Shown: piece by piece, positions 1 through 6,862 of the stretch
Layout of the letters: each line of letters starts with the position of its first letter
Numbering within the stretch: the first letter of the stretch is position 1
Notes under the pieces: model-generated
Database searches by the model: none
What the model was told of the DNA's origin: nothing
What the model saw: the letters and a program-made list of their open reading frames with translations, nothing else
Program-made: the position numbers and the translations under genes
NCBI GenBank assembly: GCA_900541345.1
Contig: UQJE01000056.1
Coordinates: 1-16,969 of the forward strand
DNA length: 16,969 nt
DNA from: an uncultured Blautia sp.
GTDB lineage: Bacteria; Bacillota; Clostridia; Lachnospirales; Lachnospiraceae
Reading direction: 5' to 3'

Positions 1-415
1 TTTCCTGGAGCTTGATTATGTACTTCTTGATACGGGTCGCGAGCTTAGAAAACTGGAAATTCAGAATGTAAAGTTTTTTAAAAATCTTGCAATCCTGAAA
101 TTTAAAGGGATTGATAATATAAATGATATAGAGATGTACAAGGGAAAAGATTTGTGGATTCCAAGAGAAGAAGGTCAGGAACTGGAAGAGGGAGAGTATT
201 ACGTGGCAGATCTGATTGGGATGAATGTGCTTCTTGAGGATGGAACTGTTTTCGGAACATTAAAAGACGTAATGGAAACAGGTGCAAATGATGTTTATGT
301 GATTGATACAAAAGACAGAGGGGAAGTTCTTCTTCCTGCAATCCGAGAGTGTATTCTGGATGTAAATGTGGAGGAGAGCACCATGACTGTACATTTGATG
401 AAGGGACTTTTATAA
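1..415 (+). CDS. rimM: Ribosome maturation factor RimM, C-terminal part (5' end outside window)
   Basis: The frame is open from base 2 to the TAA at 413-415, giving about 137 residues with no start inside the window, so this is the C-terminal three quarters of the protein. RimM binds ribosomal protein S19 in the 30S head and assists late 16S rRNA maturation in the cytoplasm. The visible part fits: the end of the N-terminal beta-barrel (residues LKFKGIDNI and then the GKDLWIP region), followed by the PRC-barrel domain with YYVADLIGM, a G-T-V-F-G-TLKDV stretch and the LLPAI segment near the end, all characteristic of RimM. It abuts trmD exactly (TAA then ATG), the standard rimM-trmD order. An internal ATG at 134 lies inside the domain and is not the start. 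Identification is confident; the missing part is simply cut by the window edge. Confidence 0.93.
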   Translation, partial: FLELDYVLLDTGRELRKLEIQNVKFFKNLAILKFKGIDNINDIEMYKGKDLWIPREEGQELEEGEYYVADLIGMNVLLEDGTVFGTLKDVMETGANDVYVIDTKDRGEVLLPAIRECILDVNVEESTMTVHLMKGLL

Positions 416-1180
416 ATGAATTTTCATGTATTGACTTTATTTCCGGAAATGATTGCAAACGGAATGAATACAAGTATTACAGGAAGAGCTATAGCAAATG
501 GGTATTTAAGCCTGGAAGCTGTAAATATTCGGGATTTTGCTTTTAATAAGCATCAGAAGGTGGATGATTATCCATATGGAGGAGGCGCAGGAATGCTGAT
601 GCAGGCAGAGCCTGTACATCTTGCGTGGCAGTCCATTGCGGAAAAGACAGGAAAAAAACCGCGCACCATATTTCTGACTCCTCAGGGCAAGGTCTTTAAT
701 CAGAGTATGGCAAAGGAGTTTGCGATGGAAGAAGATCTTGTGTTTCTCTGTGGACATTATGAAGGGATCGACGAGCGGGTTCTGGAAGAAATCGTGACGG
801 ATTATGTTTCCATTGGAGACTATGTTCTCACCGGAGGCGAGCTTCCGGCAATGGTTATGATGGACTCCATTTCCCGCATGGTTCCGGGAGTATTAAGTAA
901 TCAGGAATCTGGAGAGACGGAATCTTTTGCAGGAAATCTTCTGGAATACCCTCAGTACAGCCGCCCGGAAACATGGAACGGAAAGAAAGTTCCGGAGGTT
1001 TTGTTGTCCGGTCATCACGCCAATATTGAAAAGTGGAGAAGAGAGCAGTCTATTATCCGAACGGCAAAATGGCGTCCTGATCTTCTGAAAAAAGCAGATC
1101 TTACAAATAAGGAGTGGAATTTTGTGCGCCAGCTTCGAAAACAGTGGAAAGAAGAAGCCGACGGAGAAATAGGAGAATAA
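416..1180 (+). CDS. trmD: tRNA (guanine-37-N1)-methyltransferase TrmD
   Basis: A 254-residue protein of normal family length. TrmD transfers a methyl group from S-adenosylmethionine to N1 of G37, next to the anticodon, in tRNAs reading CUN, CCN and CGG codons, preventing +1 frameshifting. It is a SPOUT-class enzyme with a trefoil-knotted SAM site. Visible hallmarks are the N-terminal VLTLFPEM, the YPYGGGAGMLM block (residues 53-62), GHYEGIDERV (113-122), SIGDYVLTGGE (132-142) forming the knot, LEYPQYSRP (176-184) and the LLSGHHA segment (about 196-202). The start ATG directly follows the rimM stop, with an AAGGGA ribosome-binding site at 401-406 inside rimM. It is followed three bases later by queA. 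In many bacteria rplS follows trmD; here it does not. Identification is secure. Confidence 0.97.
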   Translation: MNFHVLTLFPEMIANGMNTSITGRAIANGYLSLEAVNIRDFAFNKHQKVDDYPYGGGAGMLMQAEPVHLAWQSIAEKTGKKPRTIFLTPQGKVFNQSMAKEFAMEEDLVFLCGHYEGIDERVLEEIVTDYVSIGDYVLTGGELPAMVMMDSISRMVPGVLSNQESGETESFAGNLLEYPQYSRPETWNGKKVPEVLLSGHHANIEKWRREQSIIRTAKWRPDLLKKADLTNKEWNFVRQLRKQWKEEADGEIGE

Positions 1181-1183
1181 GAT

Positions 1184-2209
1184 ATGAGAACAGCAGATTT
1201 TTATTATGATCTTCCACAGGAACTGATTGCGCAGGATCCCTTGGAAGACAGAAGTTCCTCCAGACTGATGCACCTGTCTCTGGAGGACGGAAGCATAGAG
1301 CACCGCCATTTTACAGATATTCTGGAATATTTGGAAGAAGGAGATTGCCTTGTAATTAACGATACAAAGGTAATTCCGGCAAGACTTTATGGACATAAGG
1401 CAGATACAGGTGCAGTCATCGAAATTCTTCTTCTGAAAAGAAGGGAAAATGACATCTGGGAATGCCTTGTAAAGCCCGGAAAAAAAGCGCGACCGGGAGC
1501 AAAAATCACATTTGGGGACGGAATTTTAACAGGAGAGGTTCTGGATGTTGTGGAAGAAGGAAATCGCCTGATCCAGTTCCATTATGATGGGATTTTTGAA
1601 GAAATTTTAGATAAGCTGGGAGAAATGCCGCTTCCCCCTTATATTACTCATAAATTACAGGATAAAAACCGTTATCAGACAGTGTATGCCAAAAATGAAG
1701 GTTCTGCGGCAGCGCCTACAGCAGGGCTTCATTTTACGAAGGATCTTCTGGAAAAGGTGGAAAAAATGGGAGTAAAAATTGCCCATGTAACCCTCCATGT
1801 AGGGCTTGGCACTTTCCGTCCGGTAAAAGTGGACGATGTGGAGAACCATCATATGCACTCTGAGTTTTACGTTGTGGAAGAAGACCAGGCGGAGCTTATT
1901 AATCAGACAAAGCAAAACGGCGGTCGTGTAATTTCAGTGGGTACTACAAGCTGTCGTACCCTGGAATCTGCCACAGGAGAGGATGGAATTTTAAAAGCAG
2001 GAAGCGGATGGACAGAGATTTTTATTTATCCGGGATATCAATTTAAAATGATAGACGGACTGATTACAAACTTTCATCTTCCGGAGTCTACACTTCTTAT
2101 GCTTGTGTCAGCTCTGGCAGGAAAAGAAAACATTATGAAGGCTTATGAGGAGGCTGTAAAGGAAAGGTATCGGTTCTTCTCCTTTGGGGATGCCATGTTA
2201 ATCCTTTAA
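1184..2209 (+). CDS. queA: S-adenosylmethionine:tRNA ribosyltransferase-isomerase QueA
   Basis: A 341-residue protein, the usual QueA length. QueA moves the ribosyl part of SAM onto 7-aminomethyl-7-deazaguanine at position 34 of tRNAs for Asp, Asn, His and Tyr, making epoxyqueuosine. Family motifs in order are ADFYYDLP at the N-terminus, NDTKVIPAR (59-67), GEMPLPPYI (146-154), SAAAPTAGLHFT (174-185), VGLGTFRPV (206-214), TNFHLPEST and the C-terminal FFSFGDAMLI. The start sits three bases after the trmD stop, with AGGAGA about 8 bases upstream, so the gene is co-transcribed with rimM and trmD. The product must next be reduced to queuosine; a QueH able to do this is encoded about 11.7 kb downstream. 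The stop codon is inside a hairpin that reaches the next gene's ribosome-binding site. Confidence 0.97.
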   Translation: MRTADFYYDLPQELIAQDPLEDRSSSRLMHLSLEDGSIEHRHFTDILEYLEEGDCLVINDTKVIPARLYGHKADTGAVIEILLLKRRENDIWECLVKPGKKARPGAKITFGDGILTGEVLDVVEEGNRLIQFHYDGIFEEILDKLGEMPLPPYITHKLQDKNRYQTVYAKNEGSAAAPTAGLHFTKDLLEKVEKMGVKIAHVTLHVGLGTFRPVKVDDVENHHMHSEFYVVEEDQAELINQTKQNGGRVISVGTTSCRTLESATGEDGILKAGSGWTEIFIYPGYQFKMIDGLITNFHLPESTLLMLVSALAGKENIMKAYEEAVKERYRFFSFGDAMLIL

Positions 2210-2239
2210 AAGACTTCCTGAAACGTCTTCTTTAAAGGA
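2203..2239 (+). promoter_or_regulatory. Hairpin joining the queA stop codon to the repressor's Shine-Dalgarno
   Basis: CCTTTAAAAGAC (2203-2214) can pair with GTCT-(TC)-TTTAAAGG (2225-2238), leaving a two-base bulge and a ten-base loop. The left arm contains the queA stop TAA (2207-2209). The right arm overlaps the AAAGGAG ribosome-binding site (2234-2240) of the LacI-type gene starting at 2246. There is no U-run after the right arm, so it is not a typical intrinsic terminator. The inferred role is translational coupling: ribosomes finishing queA would open the stem and expose the Shine-Dalgarno. The pairing is read from sequence; the function is inferred. Confidence 0.5.
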
Positions 2240-2245
2240 GATTCT

Positions 2246-3211
2246 ATGACGATCAAGGAAATTGCCGTTCTTGCAGGAGTATCCAGTGCCGCAGTATCCA
2301 GATATATGAACGGCGGTTATGTAAGCGAGGAAAAGAGAGAAAAAATACGTCAGGCAATCGAGGAAACGGGATACCGTCCCTCTGTTCAGGCGAGGACACT
2401 CCGCACGAAAAGAGCCTGTTTGGTTGGCGTGATTGTTCCGAAGATCAATTCGGAATCTATCAGCCGCGTGACGGCAGGAATCAGTCAGGTGCTTTCAGAA
2501 AATGGGTATCAAATGGTGCTATCGATTACAGATAATAATCCACAAAGAGAGCTGGAAGCAATGGATTTGTTTGTGCATTATCCCGTGGATGGAATTATTC
2601 TTGTGGGAACGGTGATTACAGGAAAGCACAAAAAAGTTTTGGAGGAACTTTCTGTTCCGATAGTGGTAGTCGGGCAGAAAGTAAGAGGAGTGAGCTGTGT
2701 TTACCATGACGATTACGATGCAGCAAAAGATATGGCTCAGCTAATGGCAGAAAAAGGGAAAACCAGAATTGCCTATCTTGGAGTGACAAGAGCAGATAAA
2801 GCGGCAGGAGCAAGAAGAGAGGATGGATTTTCAGCAGGACTTCGTGAAAAAAAGCTTGTTTTAGACAGAGAATTATACAGGCAGGCAGATTTTACAATGG
2901 AGTCCGGCTATGAACAGGGACGCGATCTTCTTGAAAAAAATAAAGATGTAGAGGTAATAACCTGCGCAACAGACACCATTGCGGCAGGTGTAATAGAAGC
3001 CTGCACTTTGCTTGGCAGAAAAGAAGTGCTTGTAACTGGTTTTGGAGATAATCAGTTTTTAAAGGCAGTGACAGGCGGGATTCCAACAGTTCATTTCGGC
3101 TACAAAACTAGTGGAATCAAAGGGGCAGAATTACTTCTTGAACAGGTGGAAGAAAAAAGTCAGCTTCCTGTGGAAATGAAACTTGGATATGAAATCGTAG
3201 GCATAAAATAA
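2246..3211 (+). CDS. scrR: LacI-family transcriptional repressor, probable sucrose operon regulator
   Basis: A 321-residue LacI/GalR-family protein. Residues 1-46 form the DNA-binding head: helix-turn-helix with IKEIAVLAGVSSAAVSRYMNGG, then the VSEEKREKIRQAIEETGYRPS hinge-proximal part. The rest is a periplasmic-binding-protein-like sensor domain, with the typical VGVIVPKI start at about residue 60, DGIILVG at about 115 and VVVGQ. The AVSRYMNGGYVSEEK form is common in sucrose (ScrR-type) repressors of clostridia. The start has an AAAGGAG site 5 bases upstream. The sucrose PTS and hydrolase genes lie immediately downstream behind an 18-bp palindrome that fits a LacI-type operator, so it most likely represses them. 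The inducer is not known; sucrose-6-phosphate or fructose would be usual. The family is certain; the sucrose role is inferred from neighbours. Confidence 0.88.
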   Translation: MTIKEIAVLAGVSSAAVSRYMNGGYVSEEKREKIRQAIEETGYRPSVQARTLRTKRACLVGVIVPKINSESISRVTAGISQVLSENGYQMVLSITDNNPQRELEAMDLFVHYPVDGIILVGTVITGKHKKVLEELSVPIVVVGQKVRGVSCVYHDDYDAAKDMAQLMAEKGKTRIAYLGVTRADKAAGARREDGFSAGLREKKLVLDRELYRQADFTMESGYEQGRDLLEKNKDVEVITCATDTIAAGVIEACTLLGRKEVLVTGFGDNQFLKAVTGGIPTVHFGYKTSGIKGAELLLEQVEEKSQLPVEMKLGYEIVGIK

Positions 3212-3270
3212 AAAGAAAAACAGGAAAACAGATTTAGCAGAATGAACAAAAAAATATATTAAAAATCAGT

Positions 3271-3302
3271 AAAAATGCCATCTTTACAAGTGGCATTTTT
3301 TT
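3271..3302 (+). terminator. Intrinsic terminator after the LacI-type repressor gene
   Basis: AAAAATGCCA (3271-3280) and TGGCATTTTT (3291-3300) form a perfect 10-bp stem around a 10-base loop, and the T-run continues to 3302. The A-run on the left means it could also work on the other strand. Its loop contains the -35 box of the sucrose operon promoter. Confidence 0.75.
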
Positions 3303-3311
3303 CTGTATGAT
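3283..3311 (+). promoter_or_regulatory. Predicted sigma-A promoter of the sucrose PTS operon
   Basis: TTTACA (3283-3288) and TATGAT (3306-3311) are separated by exactly 17 bases. Both match the sigma-A consensus at five of six positions. Transcription would start near 3318, just before the palindromic operator at 3322-3339. The -35 box lies inside the loop of the preceding terminator. The elements are read from sequence; activity is untested. Confidence 0.72.
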
Positions 3312-3321
3312 AAAAACAAGA

Positions 3322-3339
3322 TATGAAATCGATTTCATA
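3322..3339. promoter_or_regulatory. 18-bp perfect palindromic operator (LacI-type; also fits cre)
   Basis: TATGAAATCGATTTCATA is a perfect palindrome centred on CG, the layout expected for a LacI-family operator. It begins a few bases after the predicted transcription start, where bound repressor would block initiation or early elongation. The most likely binder is the LacI-type regulator encoded just upstream. The core also satisfies the CcpA cre consensus WTGNAANCGNWNNCA, so catabolite repression through the same site is possible. Binding itself is inferred. Confidence 0.8.
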
Positions 3340-3366
3340 AAATAAAAAGAGGAAAGGAAGAAATTC

Positions 3367-5301
3367 ATGGATTACAGGAAGACGGCAGAAGAAATTCTGC
3401 AATATGTAGGAGGAGGAAAGAATATTGTCTCTGCAGCACACTGCGCTACGCGCCTTCGACTTGTTATTGTAGATAATGAAAAAGCAGATAAAACAGCTCT
3501 TGAAAATATTTCCGGAGTAAAGGGCGTATTTGAGGCTTCCGGACAACTTCAGATTATTCTGGGGACAGGAACTGTAAATAAAGTATTTGAACAGTTTATT
3601 GCTGCTGCAGGTATTACCGCAAGTTCCAAAGCGGAGGCGAAGGAGGCGGCTGTGAAAAAACAGAACTGGTTTATGAGGGCAATTAAAGTTTTGGGAGATA
3701 TTTTTGTGCCGATTATTCCTGCCATTGTGGCAAGCGGATTTTTAATGGGAATTATGAATTCGTTGGACTTTATGAACAGCAATGGGTTTATCAACATAGA
3801 TACAACGGGATCGCTGTATGTATTTGCCAATCTTTTCAGCAATACTGCATATGTGTTCCTGCAGATTTTAATTGCATTTTCTGCGGCAAAGGCATTTGGG
3901 GCCAATCCTTACCTGGGTGCGGTTATTGGTATGATTATGATAAACCCATCTCTTCAGAATGCCTATACCGTTGCGCCGGAAGGGGTGCAGGCCACTCAGC
4001 CAGTATTTTTCGGACTGTATAATATTGATATGGTAGGGTATCAGGGACATGTAATTCCTGTTGTCATTGCAGTATGGCTTATGTCTGTGATTGAGAAAAA
4101 GCTTCATAAAATAGTGCCGGAGGTATTTGATCTTTTTGTAACACCTCTCGTCAGCGTTTTTGTTACAGGGTATCTTACTCTGGCGGCTATAGGACCTGTT
4201 TTTGTGTGGGCAGAAAATGCAATCCTTGGCGGAATTCAGTGGCTTTTAACTCTTCCCTTTGGGTTGGGAAGCCTTGTTATGGGAAGTCTTTACGCACCTA
4301 CTGTTGTAACAGGTATTCATCAGATGTATGCAGCTATTGACCTTGGACAGATTGCCCGGTATGGTGTTACTTTTTGGCTTCCTCTTGCAAGTGCTGCGAA
4401 TGTGGCTCAGGGTGCTGCGGCTCTTGCGGTTGCATTAAAATCAAAAGATAAAAAAATAAAATCTCTTGCGCTTCCATCTTCATTGAGTGCGTTTATGGGA
4501 ATTACAGAACCTGCTATTTTTGGTGTTAATCTGCGATTATTTAAGCCGTTTATTGCAGGCTGTATCGGCGGTGGCTGTGGAGCTCTTTATGCTTCTCTTG
4601 TACATTTGGGAGCAAAAGGAACCGGTGTTACCGGCATTTTCGGTGTGCTTCTCTGTCTGGATGCACCGGTTCAGTATTTGATTGAAATGGCAATTGCAGT
4701 TGGTGTTGCTTTTGCTCTCTCGTTTATTCTTTACAAAGATAAAAATGATGATGTAAAAGATGTGCAGAATGAACCGGTAAAAGTACCTGCAGTTTCGGAA
4801 AATGTAAAGACAGAAAAAGATTGTTTGAATGATATGGAAATGCAGGAGACAGAAATTCTTACAAGCCCGGTAAAAGGACGCGTCATTCCGGTTTCTCAGG
4901 TAAAAGACGCTACGTTTGCAGAGGAAATTCTGGGAATGACAGTTGCGATCGAGCCGGAGGAAGGTAAGATTAAAGCTCCCTGTGATGGAGAAATCTTAAA
5001 TATTTATGAAACAGGTCATGCGGTTTGCATGGTGACAAAAGCGGGAGCGGAGATTCTGATCCATGTTGGAATTGATACAGTAAAACTGAATGGAAAAGGT
5101 TTTAAGAAAATGGTGTCAGACGGAATGAAAGTTCATGCGGGAGATGTTCTGATTGAGATGGATATGGAAGAAGTAAAAGAAGCAGGATACGAAAGAACAA
5201 CTATGATGATCCTTACAAATGAAGATGAGACAGAAGGAAAGAAACTTTTCGTTGAAAAAGCAGAATCGGGAACACCCATAATGGAGTTGAGGAAAAAATA
5301 A
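3367..5301 (+). CDS. scrA: Sucrose-specific PTS transporter, EIIBCA fusion
   Basis: A 644-residue membrane permease of the PEP-dependent phosphotransferase system, importing and phosphorylating its sugar in one step. Domains in order: EIIB (about 1-85) with the phosphorylated cysteine C26 in the HCATRLRL motif; EIIC (about 105-455), about ten hydrophobic segments, with GHVIPV (227-232) and the sugar-site motif GITEPAIFG (378-386); a charged linker (456-495); and a C-terminal EIIA of the glucose type (about 496-640) with its phosphorylated histidine H566 in ILIHVGIDTV and supporting H551 in TGHAV. With EIIA fused, only EI and HPr are needed. The start has GGAAAGG about 9 bases upstream. The next gene, a GH32 hydrolase, starts one base after the stop, which points to sucrose rather than trehalose or beta-glucosides. 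Control is probably by the operator just upstream. Confidence 0.93.
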   Translation: MDYRKTAEEILQYVGGGKNIVSAAHCATRLRLVIVDNEKADKTALENISGVKGVFEASGQLQIILGTGTVNKVFEQFIAAAGITASSKAEAKEAAVKKQNWFMRAIKVLGDIFVPIIPAIVASGFLMGIMNSLDFMNSNGFINIDTTGSLYVFANLFSNTAYVFLQILIAFSAAKAFGANPYLGAVIGMIMINPSLQNAYTVAPEGVQATQPVFFGLYNIDMVGYQGHVIPVVIAVWLMSVIEKKLHKIVPEVFDLFVTPLVSVFVTGYLTLAAIGPVFVWAENAILGGIQWLLTLPFGLGSLVMGSLYAPTVVTGIHQMYAAIDLGQIARYGVTFWLPLASAANVAQGAAALAVALKSKDKKIKSLALPSSLSAFMGITEPAIFGVNLRLFKPFIAGCIGGGCGALYASLVHLGAKGTGVTGIFGVLLCLDAPVQYLIEMAIAVGVAFALSFILYKDKNDDVKDVQNEPVKVPAVSENVKTEKDCLNDMEMQETEILTSPVKGRVIPVSQVKDATFAEEILGMTVAIEPEEGKIKAPCDGEILNIYETGHAVCMVTKAGAEILIHVGIDTVKLNGKGFKKMVSDGMKVHAGDVLIEMDMEEVKEAGYERTTMMILTNEDETEGKKLFVEKAESGTPIMELRKK

Positions 5302-5302
5302 T

Positions 5303-6712
5303 ATGAATGCTTTGACAAGAGATTTACGGAAGCTTGTGGAAAAAACAGAAAAGGAAGCGGTACATTATGATCGCTTCCGTCAGAAAATTCATCTTATGCC
5401 GCCGGTGGGGTGGCTGAATGACCCAAATGGGCTTTGTGAATTTAAAGGCGAGTTTCACAGCTTTTTTCAGTATTCTCCCTTTGATGAAGAGGGAGGTTTA
5501 AAATTTTGGGGACATTGTATAAGTAAGGATATGATTCACTGGACATATAAAGGCGTGGCGCTCTATCCGGATCAGCCTTTTGACTGTCACGGTGTATATT
5601 CCGGATCAGCTTTTATAGAAGATGGAAAAATGTATCTTTATTATACTGGAAATGTAAAATTGGAAGATGGAGAGTTTGACTATATCCGCACAGGCAGGGA
5701 AGCGAATACGGTTCTTGTAATAAGCGAGGATGGAAGGTCTTTTTCGCAGAAGAAAGAACTGATGAGAAACAGAGATTATCCCAAAGACGTAACATGTCAT
5801 GTCCGTGATCCGAAAGTATGGAAGGAAAAGGACAGATACTATATGGTACAGGGAGCCAGGACAGAAAAGGACGAAGGGCAGGTTCTTCTTTTTGAATCAA
5901 AAGATAAATATAGCTGGAATCTGAAAAATAGAATTTCCACAAAGGAAAAATTCGGTTATATGTGGGAGTGTCCGGATTATTTTGAGGTAGACGGGGTAAA
6001 GCTTCTTTCTGCTTCTGTGCAGGGACTGGAAGGAGAAGAATGGAAAGAGAGAAATGTTTATCAGTCCGGTTACTTTTTCCTGAATGGCGATATAAAAGGA
6101 GACGGGCAGCTTTCTTCATATTGTCTCTGGGATTATGGATTTGACTATTATGCCCCGCAGACTTTTGAGACGGAAGACGGAAGAAGAATTCAGATTTCCT
6201 GGATGGGAATGCCGGACTGTCCGGAATATACAAATCACACGGTAAAAGACGGCTGGCAGCATTGTTTTACTTTTCCAAGAGAGATTTCTGTAAAGAATGG
6301 ACACGTGCTGCAAAATCCGGTAAGAGAACTGGAAGCGGTGCGGAAAAACAGAGAGGAAGCGGAAGAAATCTTCCGTAAATCAAATAGAACGAAAACATAT
6401 GAGATTTTCGTCGAGAAAATAAAGGACAATCATTTTTATGCTGTTCTGGGAGAAGAGCTTATTTTAAAATACGGAGACGGTGAATTTGAAATGTGCTTTC
6501 AAGATCAGAAGAATGATTCTGTGTCAGCAGGAAGAAAAAGTCGCAGGTGTACTGTAAAAGAGCTTTTAAATGTGCGGATTCTGGCCGACGTATCGTCTGT
6601 AGAAGTATTTTTAAATGATGGAGCGCAGGTTTTTTCCACTCGCTATTATCCTGAAAAGTATTCTGCCCTGGTGGAGGGGCCAGATGCAAAAATTACATTC
6701 TGGGAGCTTTAA
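5303..6712 (+). CDS. scrB: Sucrose-6-phosphate hydrolase (glycoside hydrolase family 32)
   Basis: A 469-residue intracellular GH32 enzyme without a signal peptide, splitting sucrose-6-phosphate from the PTS into glucose-6-phosphate and fructose. The N-terminal five-bladed propeller carries the catalytic triad: WLNDPNG (37-43, nucleophile D40), RDP (168-170, transition-state stabiliser D169) and WEC (221-223, acid/base E222). FQYSP (55-59) and YSGSA (99-103) are further conserved blocks. The C-terminal beta-sandwich (about 340-469) includes the VEVFLNDG segment. GAGGA at 5289-5293 is the ribosome-binding site, and only one base separates it from scrA, so translation is coupled. The fructose product would need a fructokinase, which is not in this window. 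It could act on other fructosides, but the PTS partner argues for sucrose-6-P. Confidence 0.94.
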   Translation: MNALTRDLRKLVEKTEKEAVHYDRFRQKIHLMPPVGWLNDPNGLCEFKGEFHSFFQYSPFDEEGGLKFWGHCISKDMIHWTYKGVALYPDQPFDCHGVYSGSAFIEDGKMYLYYTGNVKLEDGEFDYIRTGREANTVLVISEDGRSFSQKKELMRNRDYPKDVTCHVRDPKVWKEKDRYYMVQGARTEKDEGQVLLFESKDKYSWNLKNRISTKEKFGYMWECPDYFEVDGVKLLSASVQGLEGEEWKERNVYQSGYFFLNGDIKGDGQLSSYCLWDYGFDYYAPQTFETEDGRRIQISWMGMPDCPEYTNHTVKDGWQHCFTFPREISVKNGHVLQNPVRELEAVRKNREEAEEIFRKSNRTKTYEIFVEKIKDNHFYAVLGEELILKYGDGEFEMCFQDQKNDSVSAGRKSRRCTVKELLNVRILADVSSVEVFLNDGAQVFSTRYYPEKYSALVEGPDAKITFWEL

Positions 6713-6734
6713 GCGCACTTCTGAAAAAAGAGAC

Positions 6735-6763
6735 TTTACATTTAAACTGGGAAAGGTTATAAT
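6735..6763 (+). promoter_or_regulatory. Predicted sigma-A promoter upstream of the YitT-family gene
   Basis: TTTACA (6735-6740), a 17-base spacer and a perfect TATAAT (6758-6763) form a near-consensus promoter only 23 bases after the scrB stop. Transcription would start near 6770, so the strong hairpin at 6779-6820 would be at the very 5' end of the transcript. Elements seen in sequence; activity inferred. Confidence 0.7.
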
Positions 6764-6778
6764 ACAAAACAGAACAAG

Positions 6779-6825
6779 AGCAGCAGCGAATTATATCTGA
6801 AAAGATGATTCGCCGCTGCTTTTTG
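6779..6825 (+). terminator. Hairpin with short T-run: scrB terminator or YitT-gene leader stem
   Basis: AGCAGCAGCGAAT (6779-6791) pairs with ATTCGCCGCTGCT (6808-6820) with one mismatch around a 16-base loop, followed by TTTT. It fits an intrinsic terminator for the sucrose operon. Because a near-consensus promoter lies just upstream, it would also form at the start of the next gene's transcript, where it could attenuate it or protect its 5' end. Confidence 0.65.
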
Positions 6826-6862
6826 GATTTTACAAAACATTTACTTCGAGGGAGGGTCTTAC

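Noticed and set aside
134..415. Complete 93-residue protein starting at ATG 134
   Set aside because: The frame is open to the window edge and the upstream residues continue the RimM fold; the ATG is internal.
893..1396. 167-residue minus-strand reading frame
   Set aside because: Antisense to trmD and queA; no start signal or recognisable protein character.
5613..6233. 206-residue minus-strand reading frame
   Set aside because: It is antisense to the intact GH32 hydrolase, has no ribosome-binding site and a composition typical of a shadow frame.
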